This document shows, piece after piece, positions 1 to 10,211 of a DNA stretch of 64,000 bases. This DNA is from Gammaproteobacteria bacterium (GTDB taxonomy: Bacteria; Pseudomonadota; Gammaproteobacteria; UBA1113): the NCBI GenBank assembly GCA_020051155.1, contig JAGVJK010000010.1, positions 1 to 64,000 on the forward strand, written 5' to 3'. Position 1 is the stretch's first letter, and every line of letters begins with the position of its first letter. The notes below the pieces were generated by a model, which was not told the origin of the DNA, did not search any database, and saw only the letters and a list, made by a program, of their open reading frames with translations. The translations under genes were made by a program, and so were the position numbers.

Positions 1-460
1 ACCATTGCTGGCAATGTTAAACACGCCATTGGTACCTGCGGTATTGGTTTGAGCCACGAAAGTTTGCGCGCTGTCTACATCGCTAATGGTTAATGTGCCA
101 CCGGTAGATAATGGCGCATCGGTTTCATTTAACGACACTGTCGCGCTCGAAAGAATAGCTGCGTCATTAGTGCCGTTGATCGTCACCGTCACGCTAGTGA
201 GCGTACCATCGGCTGCGCTCACGCTAAAGGTATCCGAAACACTGTCACCCACATTTAAACTATCAAAGGCACTATTCGCGGTATAAGTCCAATTGCCATT
301 AGCATCGATATTGAACACACCGTTGGTACCCGCTGTGTTGGTTTGTGCAATGAAAGTTTCTGCGCTATCCACATCACTAATGGTTAACGTACCACTTGTA
401 CTCAAAGGTACATTTGTTTCATTTAAAGAAACCGTCCCACTAGACAGCACTGCAGCATCA
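1..460 (-). repeat. Tandem VCBS repeat units inside the adhesin, period about 294 bp (98 codons)
   Basis: The unit from about 166 to 459 recurs in register at 1-165, where it is cut by the window edge. For example, the codons for GTNGVFNI lie at about 16-36 and again at about 310-330, an offset of 294 bases. The nucleotide identity is high, so the copies are recent or kept alike by recombination, and many more probably follow to the left. Confidence 0.85.
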
Positions 461-2799
461 TTCACCGCAACAACATCAATGGTGGTAGTAATAATATTAG
501 AATCAAGCGCCCCATCATTCACAGTAAACGAAACTGTTCGCGTCGCTGAACTCGGGTCATTCGACGTATTAGAATATCTCACCGACTCCAACGCTGTTTG
601 ATAATCGGCTAAACTAGCATAACCACTTAACGTTAAGACACCCGTACTAGCATTGTAAGATCCCGTAATCCCATTTTGATTTGAAAATAAAAGAATATCT
701 TCCCCGCTAACAAAATTTCCAGTAATCGCCACTTTGGCGCTATACATAAAAGGACTATCAACATCGGAAATTGCCGCAGCACTATTAACAACTAATGGTG
801 TTGAATTTTCTGTAAAGATAACCGCGCTGTTATTCACCAATACAGGCGCATTACTTGAGGCCACTAGGTTGATAGTACCCACCGCAGAAGAGCTCAATCC
901 ATCCGTGTCCGTAACAGTATAAGTAATAGTGTACGTACCACTTATCGGTGGAGTCGAGCTCCCTGATACATTTTGGTAAGTAAGATTATTCAACAAGTCT
1001 TGGTAAACAGCCAAACTAAAGTTACCGCTCAAGATTAAAGTCTCACCGGAATATGAAACTGTCATCCCTGCCGGCCAACTGCCACTAACCGCTAAAACAT
1101 CCACTCCATAGTCATTACCGTTAACCGATACTGTTACTTGTTGTAACGGCGTTCCATCCTCATCACTTAATGTTAAAAATGTCGCTTGTGGCGTTAGAGG
1201 TGTTGGATTGGCATGTAGAAAAACCGGCATGCTACCTGCCGTATACGTCATAACACTACCATCTTGTACGATCGGTATTGATACCACTTTTACCGTGCTT
1301 GTGCCTGAGCTGGTTTGTCCATTGGGTTGGAGGATTTCAAAAGTCAGTGTCCGCATTCCATAAACAGGATGTGGATCCATATTTTGGTACGTCACAGATT
1401 CAAGAGCGGTCTGATAATCTGCTAGACTTGCGATCCCTCTTAAGGTCAATATACCCGTTGTAGAATTAAAGCTCCCTGTAATTCCATTTTGATCAACAAA
1501 CCCTAAAGCATCTTCGCCAGGAGTAAAGTTACTGGAAATACTAACCGTGGCACTTTGAATAAAAATAGGTGAATCAGCGGTAATGAGAGCCGAAGCAACT
1601 GTCATTGCAGGTTGTCCTGCTACATACAGTACTCCATCACCAGGAGTTATATTTAATACCATATCTATGACAATATTCGTCGGCGATATATCTGTTGCTA
1701 CTGTATTAAATGGCACATCACTGGGAGTCGTTGGTGGAATGTCTGCTTGCGGAATATTATTAGTGGTTTGCGTTGTCTGATACGGTTCTAAACTGACAAC
1801 AGCATTCGCATTGGGTGGTGTAATAGCCGATGAAACAAAAGATTGAGGTGCCACCGATGTCACTTGCTCACTTGCAACTTGTGGCATATCAACTTTAGCT
1901 GTCTCCACGGACGCTGGTTGATTCACCCCAAGAAGCATTTGTCCCACATCGAAAATTACCGGCAGTTTTCCATCAAAAGAAACTATCGATGGACCATCAG
2001 AGATTAAAGGAACTAATCCCTGATGAGGCTGAAATATAACTGGGAGAAGAAAAACGAACGTGATACTTTCACCCCGAAACGTATAAGAATACTTCGAGGT
2101 GGAACTCGGGGCGACCGCAGCACCATTAAAATCAAACCGACGAACAGTTTCAACTGAAGAGGCACTAAATAAACCCCACAGCTTACGAGACGTGCGAGCC
2201 CAGCGACTCGCATATTCTTTCAAGCTAGCCGCAATAATCGCTGACGCTGAAGTTTCATCAAATGGACCGCTAGTGGTGGTAGCGATACTATTATGATTAA
2301 CATCTGTAGCCTCATGGACCATCGCGTGTAACGCATAGTAGGGTGTTAAAAAGAAGTTTTGCAGAGTCATTCCATTTAATACCGACTGATGCATCTTCGA
2401 ACTAAACTTTCCGCCGAAGACCCAGGAGCCATTGGGATGAGAAACTTTTAATCCAGCGGGCAATGGTAAATAAAGGATTGCATGCAATTTTTTATTAGAT
2501 GATGTCGTTACAGACTTCAGGAGTTCTGGATTTAATATAGGGATGTTATCAACATTCTTTAAATGGATCGGGTCGAAATTCAAGACGACAGGTCGCTGCG
2601 TTCGCTCATTGACTATTGAGCTGCCATTAAAGCCAACAGGAACCACTTCAGACTCAAATGAATAAGGAGAAGAAGCACGGAAAATACCAGAAATAGACTC
2701 CCCAGGATAATGATAAGAAAACACCGAACCCAAACCAGCAACAACCGCGAAATCTCTCGGATTAACTTTTTTTAAAATTACATCTGAAGCTGCCACCAC
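1..2799 (-). CDS. Giant VCBS/cadherin-like repeat adhesin, type I secreted (partial, C-terminus beyond window)
   Basis: The frame is open without a stop from about position 2823 to the window edge. I place the start at one of two adjacent GTG codons (2799 or 2796), 3-6 bases after AGTAGG; a TTG at 2811 is an alternative. The first ~300 residues are non-repetitive, with no clear Sec signal and no di-alanine LapG-type cleavage motif that I can see. Three related beta-sandwich repeats follow (roughly 1690-480) carrying TTGxLTLxGxASLADYQTALESVxY-like signatures, then VCBS domains (470-1) with TLTISDVDSA and GNWTYT motifs. This is the composition of BapA/LapA/RTX-type surface adhesins, exported in one step across both membranes. 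The exporter and adaptor genes lie directly upstream on the same strand, so it is probably their substrate. The calcium-binding nonapeptide repeats and C-terminal secretion signal expected of the family would lie off the window. Confidence 0.85.
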   Translation of the reverse strand, partial: MVAASDVILKKVNPRDFAVVAGLGSVFSYHYPGESISGIFRASSPYSFESEVVPVGFNGSSIVNERTQRPVVLNFDPIHLKNVDNIPILNPELLKSVTTSSNKKLHAILYLPLPAGLKVSHPNGSWVFGGKFSSKMHQSVLNGMTLQNFFLTPYYALHAMVHEATDVNHNSIATTTSGPFDETSASAIIAASLKEYASRWARTSRKLWGLFSASSVETVRRFDFNGAAVAPSSTSKYSYTFRGESITFVFLLPVIFQPHQGLVPLISDGPSIVSFDGKLPVIFDVGQMLLGVNQPASVETAKVDMPQVASEQVTSVAPQSFVSSAITPPNANAVVSLEPYQTTQTTNNIPQADIPPTTPSDVPFNTVATDISPTNIVIDMVLNITPGDGVLYVAGQPAMTVASALITADSPIFIQSATVSISSNFTPGEDALGFVDQNGITGSFNSTTGILTLRGIASLADYQTALESVTYQNMDPHPVYGMRTLTFEILQPNGQTSSGTSTVKVVSIPIVQDGSVMTYTAGSMPVFLHANPTPLTPQATFLTLSDEDGTPLQQVTVSVNGNDYGVDVLAVSGSWPAGMTVSYSGETLILSGNFSLAVYQDLLNNLTYQNVSGSSTPPISGTYTITYTVTDTDGLSSSAVGTINLVASSNAPVLVNNSAVIFTENSTPLVVNSAAAISDVDSPFMYSAKVAITGNFVSGEDILLFSNQNGITGSYNASTGVLTLSGYASLADYQTALESVRYSNTSNDPSSATRTVSFTVNDGALDSNIITTTIDVVAVNDAAVLSSGTVSLNETNVPLSTSGTLTISDVDSAETFIAQTNTAGTNGVFNIDANGNWTYTANSAFDSLNVGDSVSDTFSVSAADGTLTSVTVTINGTNDAAILSSATVSLNETDAPLSTGGTLTISDVDSAQTFVAQTNTAGTNGVFNIASNG

Positions 2800-2943
2800 A
2801 CACCTACTCAATGCCCCAAAGATTCAAAATAACGCCCTTCTTTTTATTATAGAAACGAATAAGAGAAAAGATTGTTAACAATTACTTAAAGAAATCGATG
2901 ATCAACCATAATCTCAAAAAAATATACCGCTCCTTCGCTCTTA

Positions 2944-4326
2944 TTATAATCGCTGTGACTCACGCAATGCCTCTTTGGAAGTTTTGTATATCGGCCCAAT
3001 GAGATATTGCAAAATAGTAATTTTATTGGTTGCCATGGTCACGGTTGCTTGCATACCGGGGTATATTGGCAATCTTCTTTTTTTGTCTCGATTATCAAGC
3101 AGGTAGTTTTGATTAGTGGAAACGATGACTCGGTAATAACTTTTTTCCGTATTACCTTGTGCTTCTTGTAGCGTGTCCGCACTAATGAAATTCACTTTCC
3201 CGTGCAAAGATCCATAAATTGTATAATCATAGGCCGTGATTTTAATGTTGGCATCATCACCTACTTTAATAAAGCCAATATCCTTTGGATCAATTTCGAC
3301 TTCGAGCAGCAACTTATCATTAAGAGGAACAATCTCCATGATGTTTTTTCCAGGCTCAATGACTTGCCCTATGGTTGTCACTTCAATATGCTTAACAATG
3401 CCATCAACCGGTGACACAATCAACGTCCTACTCAATTTATCTTTTGACGCTTCAATACCTTTTTGTATAATAGCTAAATCAGATAACATATTTTTCAAAT
3501 TTTTATACGCGTCATCTTTATATTTTTCTTTTTCTTGATTGATTGAACCACCCAAATCATTCGTTTGTCGCTCTGCTCGCAGCAACTCTAGCTCAGACAT
3601 CACCTGTTCTTTCACTAACGGTTTGGTAATATTCAATTCTTTTTGAGACAAGTCAAAACTTCTAGTTAAAGTTGAGACACTGCGATCCAGTGTTTCTTTT
3701 CTTGATTTAAAGATAGCTGTTTCGCTTTGCACTAGATCGGGAGCATCTCGCCTAACAACCTCAGGAAAATCAATATCATTTGCCTCAGCAATTTCTGCTT
3801 GATAACGAGCAACGGTAGCGAGTAACGTTAAATACTTCGCATAATCTTCGTTATAAACTGCTTTAAAACGAGTGTCATCTAATTTTATTAATGGTTGACC
3901 TTGTTTAACAACATCACCATCTCGAACAAAAAGCTTACTAACAATACCGCCATCTAAACTTTGAACTAGCTGTACCTGATCAGAGGGAATCACTTTCCCT
4001 TGCCCTGAAGTGTTTTGATCCACATGCGCCAGTGAAGCCCAAGCCAACAAAGCAAAAAACAAAACAAGCACCGCATACATAAAATAATTGGCTACTTTGG
4101 GTGTTTCAATCAGTAATGCTTGCTTGCTGTCAGAAATAAAATCAATATCTTCAAGCTCCATACCATACAGATTTTCTAGCTGTTTTATCTGTTTTTCGCG
4201 ATCTCTTTGTATTTCTTCTTTCATTTTATTAATGAAAGACTCTTGTGCTTCATCTTTTTTATCGCCAGAAGCTGCAACATTAATGTCTAAATCTTCTTTC
4301 TTTGTTTCTTTATCTTTTTCATCCAT
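2944..4326 (-). CDS. HlyD-family type I secretion periplasmic adaptor (membrane fusion protein)
   Basis: The 460-residue protein would bridge the inner-membrane ABC exporter to a TolC-type outer-membrane channel. It has a long charged cytosolic N-terminus (about 75 residues, rich in K, E and D), one transmembrane helix around residues 78-97 ending in AWASLAHVD, and then a biotinyl-lipoyl-like half motif (GGIVSKLFVRDGDVVKQGQPL). A long coiled-coil hairpin follows (about residues 160-300), then the second lipoyl half (SPVDGIVKHIEV) and the C-terminal beta-barrel with the family-typical PGMQATVTM. Length matches LapC/LssD/PrtE-like adaptors. Its ATG overlaps the stop of the upstream exporter gene (ATGGATGA, 8 bases shared), so the two are translationally coupled. 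No TolC gene is present in the window. Confidence 0.93.
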   Translation of the reverse strand: MDEKDKETKKEDLDINVAASGDKKDEAQESFINKMKEEIQRDREKQIKQLENLYGMELEDIDFISDSKQALLIETPKVANYFMYAVLVLFFALLAWASLAHVDQNTSGQGKVIPSDQVQLVQSLDGGIVSKLFVRDGDVVKQGQPLIKLDDTRFKAVYNEDYAKYLTLLATVARYQAEIAEANDIDFPEVVRRDAPDLVQSETAIFKSRKETLDRSVSTLTRSFDLSQKELNITKPLVKEQVMSELELLRAERQTNDLGGSINQEKEKYKDDAYKNLKNMLSDLAIIQKGIEASKDKLSRTLIVSPVDGIVKHIEVTTIGQVIEPGKNIMEIVPLNDKLLLEVEIDPKDIGFIKVGDDANIKITAYDYTIYGSLHGKVNFISADTLQEAQGNTEKSYYRVIVSTNQNYLLDNRDKKRRLPIYPGMQATVTMATNKITILQYLIGPIYKTSKEALRESQRL

Positions 4327-6478
4327 TTGGCGTACCTGCTGTATTAGCCTTTAATCGCTCCAGTATTACATCTCTAGGTCCCTGAGCTACGATGGTCCCT
4401 TGATCAATCACGATTAAGGTATCAACTAAGGATAGTAAGGACATTCGATGAGACGTCACTAACAATGTTTTGTCTTTGGTAAACTCGTGTAAATTGCTAA
4501 TTATTTTTCTCTCGGTATTAAAATCCATCGACCCTGTAGGTTCATCTAGTAACAAAATGGGCGGATTTCCCAGATACGCGCGCGCTAACATCACACATTG
4601 TCGTTGTCCACCGGAAAGACTTCCGCCACGCTCTTCAACGAGCATGTGATAACCTTCATGGTGTAATTTTGCAAAGTCATCAACGCCAGAAATACGTGCT
4701 GCTGCTAAAATTGCTTCATCATCTGCCCAAGGATATTTAAGAGCAATGTTGTCTCGCAAAGAGCCATAAAAAAGAATAAAGTCTTGCAAAAAACTGCCAA
4801 CATTGCGACGAATATCTGCTGGATCAATTTGCTGAATATCCGTACCATCTAAACGGATGTTGCCTTTTTGTGGCTTATATAACCCCAACAGCAAACGCTG
4901 AATGGTTGTTTTACCCGAACCACTACTACCAATAAGAGCAACTTTTTCACCTGCTTTTATTTTAAAAGATACATTATTTAAAGCGGGATACTCACTCATA
5001 GGATAAGCAAATGTCACATTTTCAAATTCAATATCGCCTTTTAAGGTAGGATGGCTAATATATTTTTTTGATTCCACTCGTTCACTGGGTAAATCCATTA
5101 AACGATCTAATCCTTTTAATGCCATGCGTGTTTGTTGCAACTTAATAAAAATACTTGATAGCTGACCAATTGGAGCTAAAGCGCGACCGGCAATCAAAGA
5201 GCAAGCAATCAACGCACCAACCGTAATGCTTCCATCAAATACTAAGTAAACCCCAAATAACATGATTCCAACCGTAATAAATTGCTGCAATAAAGAGGTA
5301 ATGCTAATTGCAAGCAACCCATGAAATCTTGAAGTCTGTGAAGCACGATAAGTAATACCAATGGATTTCTCCCAGCGACGTTGCATCGCTCCTTCCGCAA
5401 CCATGCTTTTTAAGGTTTCGATTCCTGCAATGGACTCAATCAAAACTGCATGTTTTTGTTTAGACCCTACGTAGGCTGTCCTTGAGGCATTACGCATAGG
5501 GATTTCCATCAAAATACTTAAAATCACCACAATAGGAATAACAATTAATGGAATGTAAGCCAGCGGGCCGCCAATAATATACATCACAAAAATAAATATA
5601 AAAATGAAGGGTAAATCAACAAAACAAACTAGTGTTGCGGAAGTAAAAAACTCTCGCACTGACTCAAACTCCACTAATTCATTGGCAAAAGCACCGGAGG
5701 AAGCCGGCTTTGATGCCATGTGTACTGACAATACTTTATTAAATAAAGCACTCGCCAATTGCATATCGGTTTTTTTAGAGGCCATATCAATAAAATGCCC
5801 CCGCAAAATTTTCATAACAAAATCAAATAACAAAATGATAGCAACCCCAAATACTAATACCCACAACGTTGAAAAAGTGTTGTTGGGAATCACGTTGTTG
5901 TACACTAACATGATAAAAATAGGTATCGCTAAAGCAAATAGATTAATCAGAAACGCAGCGAGCATCACCCGATAGAAAATTTTTCGGTAACGAAACATCG
6001 TTCCCCAAAACCATGAACCGCCTAATTTTTCCACCTCTGTTTCATCAGAACGTTTTTCAAGCGTCACTTGTTTTTGTAAAAAAATAGCATAGCCCGTATA
6101 GTCTTTTTCTAGGAGTTCGAGGCTCACTTTTTTGTTCGACAATCCTGTTTCTGGATAAATAACATCTGCAAATCCATCTGCAGATAAGTTCGTCAAAAGA
6201 CATGCTTGATTATCATTTAAAATTAGAACCACTGGCAGCACTAAATGAGGAATACGCGCTAGCGGACGCTTAACCACTTTCGCTGTATAACCAGCACGCT
6301 CGGCCGCACGAGTAAAAAGTTGTGGCGTTAATTTTCCGCCCACCAATGGTAGACCAACGGTTAATGTCGCAGGTGAATAGGGTTCTTGATGAAGCTTCGT
6401 TAACATCACCAAACAACCTAAGAGTGAGTCCTCAAAATGGAGCGTTCCCTCTCCTAAACCCTCTGTATCTTGAGCCAT
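4319..6478 (-). CDS. Type I secretion ABC transporter, permease/ATPase fusion (LapB/LssB-like)
   Basis: The 719-residue inner-membrane exporter has three parts. Residues ~10-130 form a C39-peptidase-like domain. It looks degenerate: a Cys occurs in LLGCLVMLTKLH, but the region expected to hold the catalytic His reads PVVLILNDNQA, so it probably docks substrate rather than cutting it. The membrane domain follows (~160-440, five to six helices). The nucleotide-binding domain carries Walker A GSSGSGKTT, signature LSGGQRQ, Walker B ILLLDEPTGSMD and the switch His in VTSHR. The organisation matches the RTX/adhesin exporters LapB, LssB and BapB. It is first in the operon exporter-adaptor-adhesin. 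Start ATG at 6478 is preceded by a purine-rich AGGAAAAAAAAAGG tract. Confidence 0.94.
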   Translation of the reverse strand: MAQDTEGLGEGTLHFEDSLLGCLVMLTKLHQEPYSPATLTVGLPLVGGKLTPQLFTRAAERAGYTAKVVKRPLARIPHLVLPVVLILNDNQACLLTNLSADGFADVIYPETGLSNKKVSLELLEKDYTGYAIFLQKQVTLEKRSDETEVEKLGGSWFWGTMFRYRKIFYRVMLAAFLINLFALAIPIFIMLVYNNVIPNNTFSTLWVLVFGVAIILLFDFVMKILRGHFIDMASKKTDMQLASALFNKVLSVHMASKPASSGAFANELVEFESVREFFTSATLVCFVDLPFIFIFIFVMYIIGGPLAYIPLIVIPIVVILSILMEIPMRNASRTAYVGSKQKHAVLIESIAGIETLKSMVAEGAMQRRWEKSIGITYRASQTSRFHGLLAISITSLLQQFITVGIMLFGVYLVFDGSITVGALIACSLIAGRALAPIGQLSSIFIKLQQTRMALKGLDRLMDLPSERVESKKYISHPTLKGDIEFENVTFAYPMSEYPALNNVSFKIKAGEKVALIGSSGSGKTTIQRLLLGLYKPQKGNIRLDGTDIQQIDPADIRRNVGSFLQDFILFYGSLRDNIALKYPWADDEAILAAARISGVDDFAKLHHEGYHMLVEERGGSLSGGQRQCVMLARAYLGNPPILLLDEPTGSMDFNTERKIISNLHEFTKDKTLLVTSHRMSLLSLVDTLIVIDQGTIVAQGPRDVILERLKANTAGTPNG

Positions 6479-6640
6479 AACATGCCCTTTTTTTTTTCCT
6501 AATGTTATTAGCTATAGCACATCCTGATAAAAAGTATAGAAATGTAATGGAATAAGGGTGTTAGGCGAGGTTTAAATCTTGAAAGACAGAACATCTGTTT
6601 ATGTTTTAGACTGGCTCAATTTATATGCAGTGATACCTTG

Positions 6641-8656
6641 TTAGTCTAATTCTCCTAGGCTCATACGTTGCAACGCTTGGATCTCATCGCGTATTTTTGC
6701 TGCTTCCTCAAATTCTAAATTTTTTGCATGCTCATACATTTTCTTTTCTAAGGTCTTGAGTTTTTTCGCTAGCTCGGCTTGAGATAAATGACCATATTTA
6801 ACAGCTTCTTCCGCCACCTGCAAATAGCGTACGGAAGAAGGTTTTCCTTCAAGGCGCGCGCCTTCCATAATATCATGGACCGTTTTTGCAATACCCATCG
6901 GCGTAATGCCATGTTGCAGATTATAAGCTTGTTGTTTCTCTCGACGCCGATCTGTTTCATCCATGGCACGCTTCATAGAGTTTGTCACTTTATCCGCATA
7001 TAAAATTGCTTTGCCATTGATATGACGAGCGGCTCGGCCAATGGTTTGAATCAAAGAACGATCGGAGCGTAAAAAACCTTCTTTATCTGCATCTAAAATA
7101 GCAACTAAGGAAACCTCCGGCATATCCAAACCTTCGCGCAATAAATTAATCCCGACAATGGCATCAAAGGAGCCTAAGCGTAAATCACGAATAATTTCCA
7201 CTCGTTCGATGGTATCAATATCTGAATGCAAATAACGAACTCGCACACCGTGCTCTATTAAATAATCCGTTAAATCTTCTGCCATACGTTTAGTCAACGT
7301 CGTCACTAAGACTCGCTCATTCGCTTGCGCTCGTTGCTTAATCTCAGACAGTAAATCATCGACCTGAGTTGCCACTGGACGAATTTCTAAGACTGGATCC
7401 ACCAAGCCTGTAGGCCGTACTACTTGCTCTGCAATTTGGTCGGAGTGTTCTAACTCGTAGGGCCCCGGCGTAGCAGAAACGTAGATCGCTTGCGGGGAAC
7501 GGTCTTCAAATTCTTGAAACATCAATGGCCGGTTATCCAAGGCGGAAGGTAAACGAAAACCGTATTCTACCAAGGTTTCTTTCCGTGCACGATCACCTTT
7601 AAACATCGCCCCTAATTGTGGCACCGTCACATGAGACTCATCCACGATCAGCAAACCACTATCCGGCAAATAATCAAAAAGCGTCGGTGGCGGTTCGCCG
7701 GGTTGGCGTCCCGATAAGTAGCGAGAATAATTTTCTACGCCGTTGCAATAACCTAACTCTACCAACATTTCGATATCATATTTCGTGCGTTGTTCTAACC
7801 GCTGCTCTTCAATCAATTTATTTGATTCACGAAAATAACGTAAGCGATCAATCAAATCTACTTTGATTTGTTCCACCGTTTCTAACACACGCTCGCGCGG
7901 TGTCACATAATGACTTTTGGGGAAAATAGTCACTCGCGGCACTCGTTGCAAAACTTCACCGGTCAGTGGATCAAAATAGCTAATGTTTTCCACTTCATCA
8001 TCGAGTAATTCAATACGTACTGCTTCTTTTTCTGATTCTGCCGGAAAAATATCAATGACATCACCGCGAACTCGATAAGTAGCACGACGCAAATCCATAT
8101 CATTACGCGTATATTGCAATTCTGCTAAACGCCTTAACATGCTACGCTGATCGATTTGCTCACCACGACTAACGTGCAATACCATACTCAAATAAGCATC
8201 CGGATCCCCCAAACCATAAATAGCGGATACCGTCGCCACAATAATCACATCACCACGTTGGATGAGAGCCTTGGTGGCAGATAAGCGCATTTGTTCAATG
8301 TGCTCATTCACAGAAGAATCTTTCTCTATATAGGTATCTGAGGAAGGAACATAGGCCTCAGGTTGATAATAGTCATAATAGGAAACGAAATACTCTACCG
8401 CGTTTTCAGGAAAAAATGCTTTCATTTCTCCATATAATTGAGCTGCCAAGGTTTTATTGGGCGCCAAAATCATGGTAGGACGTTGGCAAGTTTCAATAAC
8501 ATGCGCCATGGTAAAGGTCTTACCGGACCCCGTCACCCCTAGTAAGGTTTGATGAGCAAGCCCTGCCTGTATGCCTTGCACTAATTGTTGAATTGCCAGC
8601 GGTTGATCACCTGCTGGTTTAAATTGTGAACAAATTTTGAAACCTTTTTGTTTCAC
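6641..8656 (-). CDS. uvrB: UvrABC excision nuclease subunit B
   Basis: UvrB is the damage-verifying helicase-like subunit of nucleotide excision repair; it is loaded by UvrA and recruits UvrC. Visible features: Walker A GVTGSGKT near residue 38, the beta-hairpin region with [12 protein letters not shown], the DESH box ([13 protein letters not shown]), helicase motifs V and VI ([21 protein letters not shown]), and the C-terminal UVR domain ([16 protein letters not shown]) that contacts UvrC. At 671 residues it is the usual size. I prefer the GTG at 8656, seven bases after GAGG, over an in-frame TTG at 8662. It stands alone and is convergent with nothing; the aminotransferase gene is divergent. 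Confidence 0.97.
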   Translation of the reverse strand: MKQKGFKICSQFKPAGDQPLAIQQLVQGIQAGLAHQTLLGVTGSGKTFTMAHVIETCQRPTMILAPNKTLAAQLYGEMKAFFPENAVEYFVSYYDYYQPEAYVPSSDTYIEKDSSVNEHIEQMRLSATKALIQRGDVIIVATVSAIYGLGDPDAYLSMVLHVSRGEQIDQRSMLRRLAELQYTRNDMDLRRATYRVRGDVIDIFPAESEKEAVRIELLDDEVENISYFDPLTGEVLQRVPRVTIFPKSHYVTPRERVLETVEQIKVDLIDRLRYFRESNKLIEEQRLEQRTKYDIEMLVELGYCNGVENYSRYLSGRQPGEPPPTLFDYLPDSGLLIVDESHVTVPQLGAMFKGDRARKETLVEYGFRLPSALDNRPLMFQEFEDRSPQAIYVSATPGPYELEHSDQIAEQVVRPTGLVDPVLEIRPVATQVDDLLSEIKQRAQANERVLVTTLTKRMAEDLTDYLIEHGVRVRYLHSDIDTIERVEIIRDLRLGSFDAIVGINLLREGLDMPEVSLVAILDADKEGFLRSDRSLIQTIGRAARHINGKAILYADKVTNSMKRAMDETDRRREKQQAYNLQHGITPMGIAKTVHDIMEGARLEGKPSSVRYLQVAEEAVKYGHLSQAELAKKLKTLEKKMYEHAKNLEFEEAAKIRDEIQALQRMSLGELD

Positions 8657-8764
8657 GAACAAGCCTCACCCGCTAAATAAGGGTTCAGAATATCGAAATG
8701 ATCTGGTAAACTCAACACTTTGAAAAAACCAACCTTTGCAATAACCTTCATCAAGGGAAAAATC

Positions 8765-9958
8765 ATGGATATTCAATTATCACAACGCACACAAAACATA
8801 AAGCCTTCCGCCACTCTGGCCATGACTGCCCGAGCAATCCAATTGAAAGCAGCAGGTGGCGATATTATCAGTTTAACTGTCGGTGAGCCTGACTTCGATA
8901 CTCCGGAACATATTAAGGAAGCAGCGATCCAAGCAATCCATGAAGGTTTTACTAAATATACCGCCGTAGACGGTATCCCTACACTAAAAGCTGCCATTGT
9001 AGATAAATTCAAGACGGATAATCAATTAACCTACACACCGCAACAAATCCTGGTGAGCTCTGGTGCTAAGCAAAGTGTTTACAATATGTTGGAAGCACTG
9101 ATCAATCCTGGCGATGAAGTTCTCATTCCAGCGCCCTATTGGACATCTTACCCTGATATGGTGATCTTGGCGGATGGCAAGCCCGTAATTATTGAATCCA
9201 ACTACCAGCATTCTTATAAAATAACCCCGGAAGCCTTAGAGGCAGCGATTACACCTCGTACTAAACTGATTATCTTTAATAGCCCTAGCAATCCCTCGGG
9301 CATGGTTTATAACCATGAAGAGCTGCTGGGATTAGCACAAGTACTCGTGCGTCACCCTAATATTATGATTTTGTCCGATGATATTTATGAACATATCATC
9401 TGGACCCATCACAGCTTTGAAAACTTAGTGAATGTCTGCCCCGAACTGTATGAGCGCACAGTGATTATTAACGGCGTATCAAAAACCTACGCAATGACGG
9501 GATGGCGTATTGGTTATGCCGCTGGACCCCAAAAAATAATTTCAGCAATGTCCACTATCCAATCTCAATCAACATCCAACCCCAACAGCATCGCGCAACG
9601 AGCGGCTGTTGCTGCCCTCACAGGGGGTAATGATTGTGTGAAAGCGATGGTGCGTGAATTTAAACTTCGCCATGATTTCGTCTATGAAGCTTTACGTGAT
9701 ATTCCAGGATTCCGTGTATTACCTGGTGATGGCGCGTTTTATAGCTTGCCCGACGTGAGCGGCATCATCGCACAAATCCCTGAATATCGAGATGATGTGG
9801 ATTTTGCGGAACAATTATTAGCAAAAACCGGTGTTGCCACAGTTCCCGGAACTGCTTTTGGCCAACCAGGAACCCTAAGAATTTCCTACGCCACCAGTAT
9901 GGCGGTATTGGATGATGCAATAAAACGCATACAATCCTTTGTTTCAGAAATTCTTTAA
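8765..9958 (+). CDS. aspC: Pyridoxal-phosphate aspartate aminotransferase (class I)
   Basis: A fold-type I aminotransferase of 397 residues that interconverts aspartate/2-oxoglutarate and oxaloacetate/glutamate. It shows the subgroup Ib pattern (SLTVGEPDFDTP, KYTAVDGIPTLKAAI), the substrate and cofactor residues in FNSPSNPSG and SDDIYEH, the Schiff-base lysine in NGVSKTYAMTGWRIGYAAG, and the C-terminal arginine in GTLRISYA. The ATG at 8765 follows AAGGGA at good spacing. An upstream in-frame ATG at 8720 would add 15 residues unlike the family and has no ribosome-binding site. Exact substrate range (aspartate only, or also prephenate or aromatic acids) cannot be read from the sequence. Confidence 0.93.
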   Translation: MDIQLSQRTQNIKPSATLAMTARAIQLKAAGGDIISLTVGEPDFDTPEHIKEAAIQAIHEGFTKYTAVDGIPTLKAAIVDKFKTDNQLTYTPQQILVSSGAKQSVYNMLEALINPGDEVLIPAPYWTSYPDMVILADGKPVIIESNYQHSYKITPEALEAAITPRTKLIIFNSPSNPSGMVYNHEELLGLAQVLVRHPNIMILSDDIYEHIIWTHHSFENLVNVCPELYERTVIINGVSKTYAMTGWRIGYAAGPQKIISAMSTIQSQSTSNPNSIAQRAAVAALTGGNDCVKAMVREFKLRHDFVYEALRDIPGFRVLPGDGAFYSLPDVSGIIAQIPEYRDDVDFAEQLLAKTGVATVPGTAFGQPGTLRISYATSMAVLDDAIKRIQSFVSEIL

Positions 9959-9967
9959 CAAAAGGCC

Positions 9968-9996
9968 TTGACCAAACCTCAAGGCCAGATTATATT
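9968..9996 (+). promoter_or_regulatory. Sigma-70 promoter of tRNA-Asn
   Basis: TTGACC (9968-9973), a 17-base spacer and TATATT (9991-9996) lie 21 bases before the tRNA. The -35 element sits inside a hairpin (GGCCTTGA at 9964-9971 pairing with TCAAGGCC at 9979-9986) that directly follows the aminotransferase stop and could end its transcript, although no T-run follows. Confidence 0.75.
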
Positions 9997-10017
9997 AGCC
10001 AACTCTTTTAGAGTGAT

Positions 10018-10093
10018 TCCTCGGTAGCTCAGTCGGTAGAGCAAGTGGCTGTTAACCACTGGGTCACAGGTTCGAGTCCTGTCCGGGGAGCCA
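10018..10093 (+). tRNA. tRNA-Asn (anticodon GTT)
   Basis: The 76-nt cloverleaf has acceptor TCCTCGG pairing with CCGGGGA, the D-arm GCTCAGTCGGTAGAGC, anticodon stem AGTGG/CCACT with loop CTGTTAA, T-arm ACAGGTTCGAGTCCTGT, discriminator G and encoded CCA. Confidence 0.98.
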
Positions 10094-10211
10094 ACCCCTC
10101 CAACCCCACTCTTACACTAATAACCTTACAAAAATAATCCGTTTGTCATTGTATGCTTCGTGCTTTTTGATTATACTTCGCCCGTTTATTATTTATGAAA
10201 AAGGAAGCACC

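Noticed and set aside
86-922. Several plus-strand frames of 60-100 codons under the adhesin
   Set aside because: They are antisense shadows of the repetitive minus-strand adhesin frame, which is open from 2799 to 1; none has a convincing ribosome-binding site.
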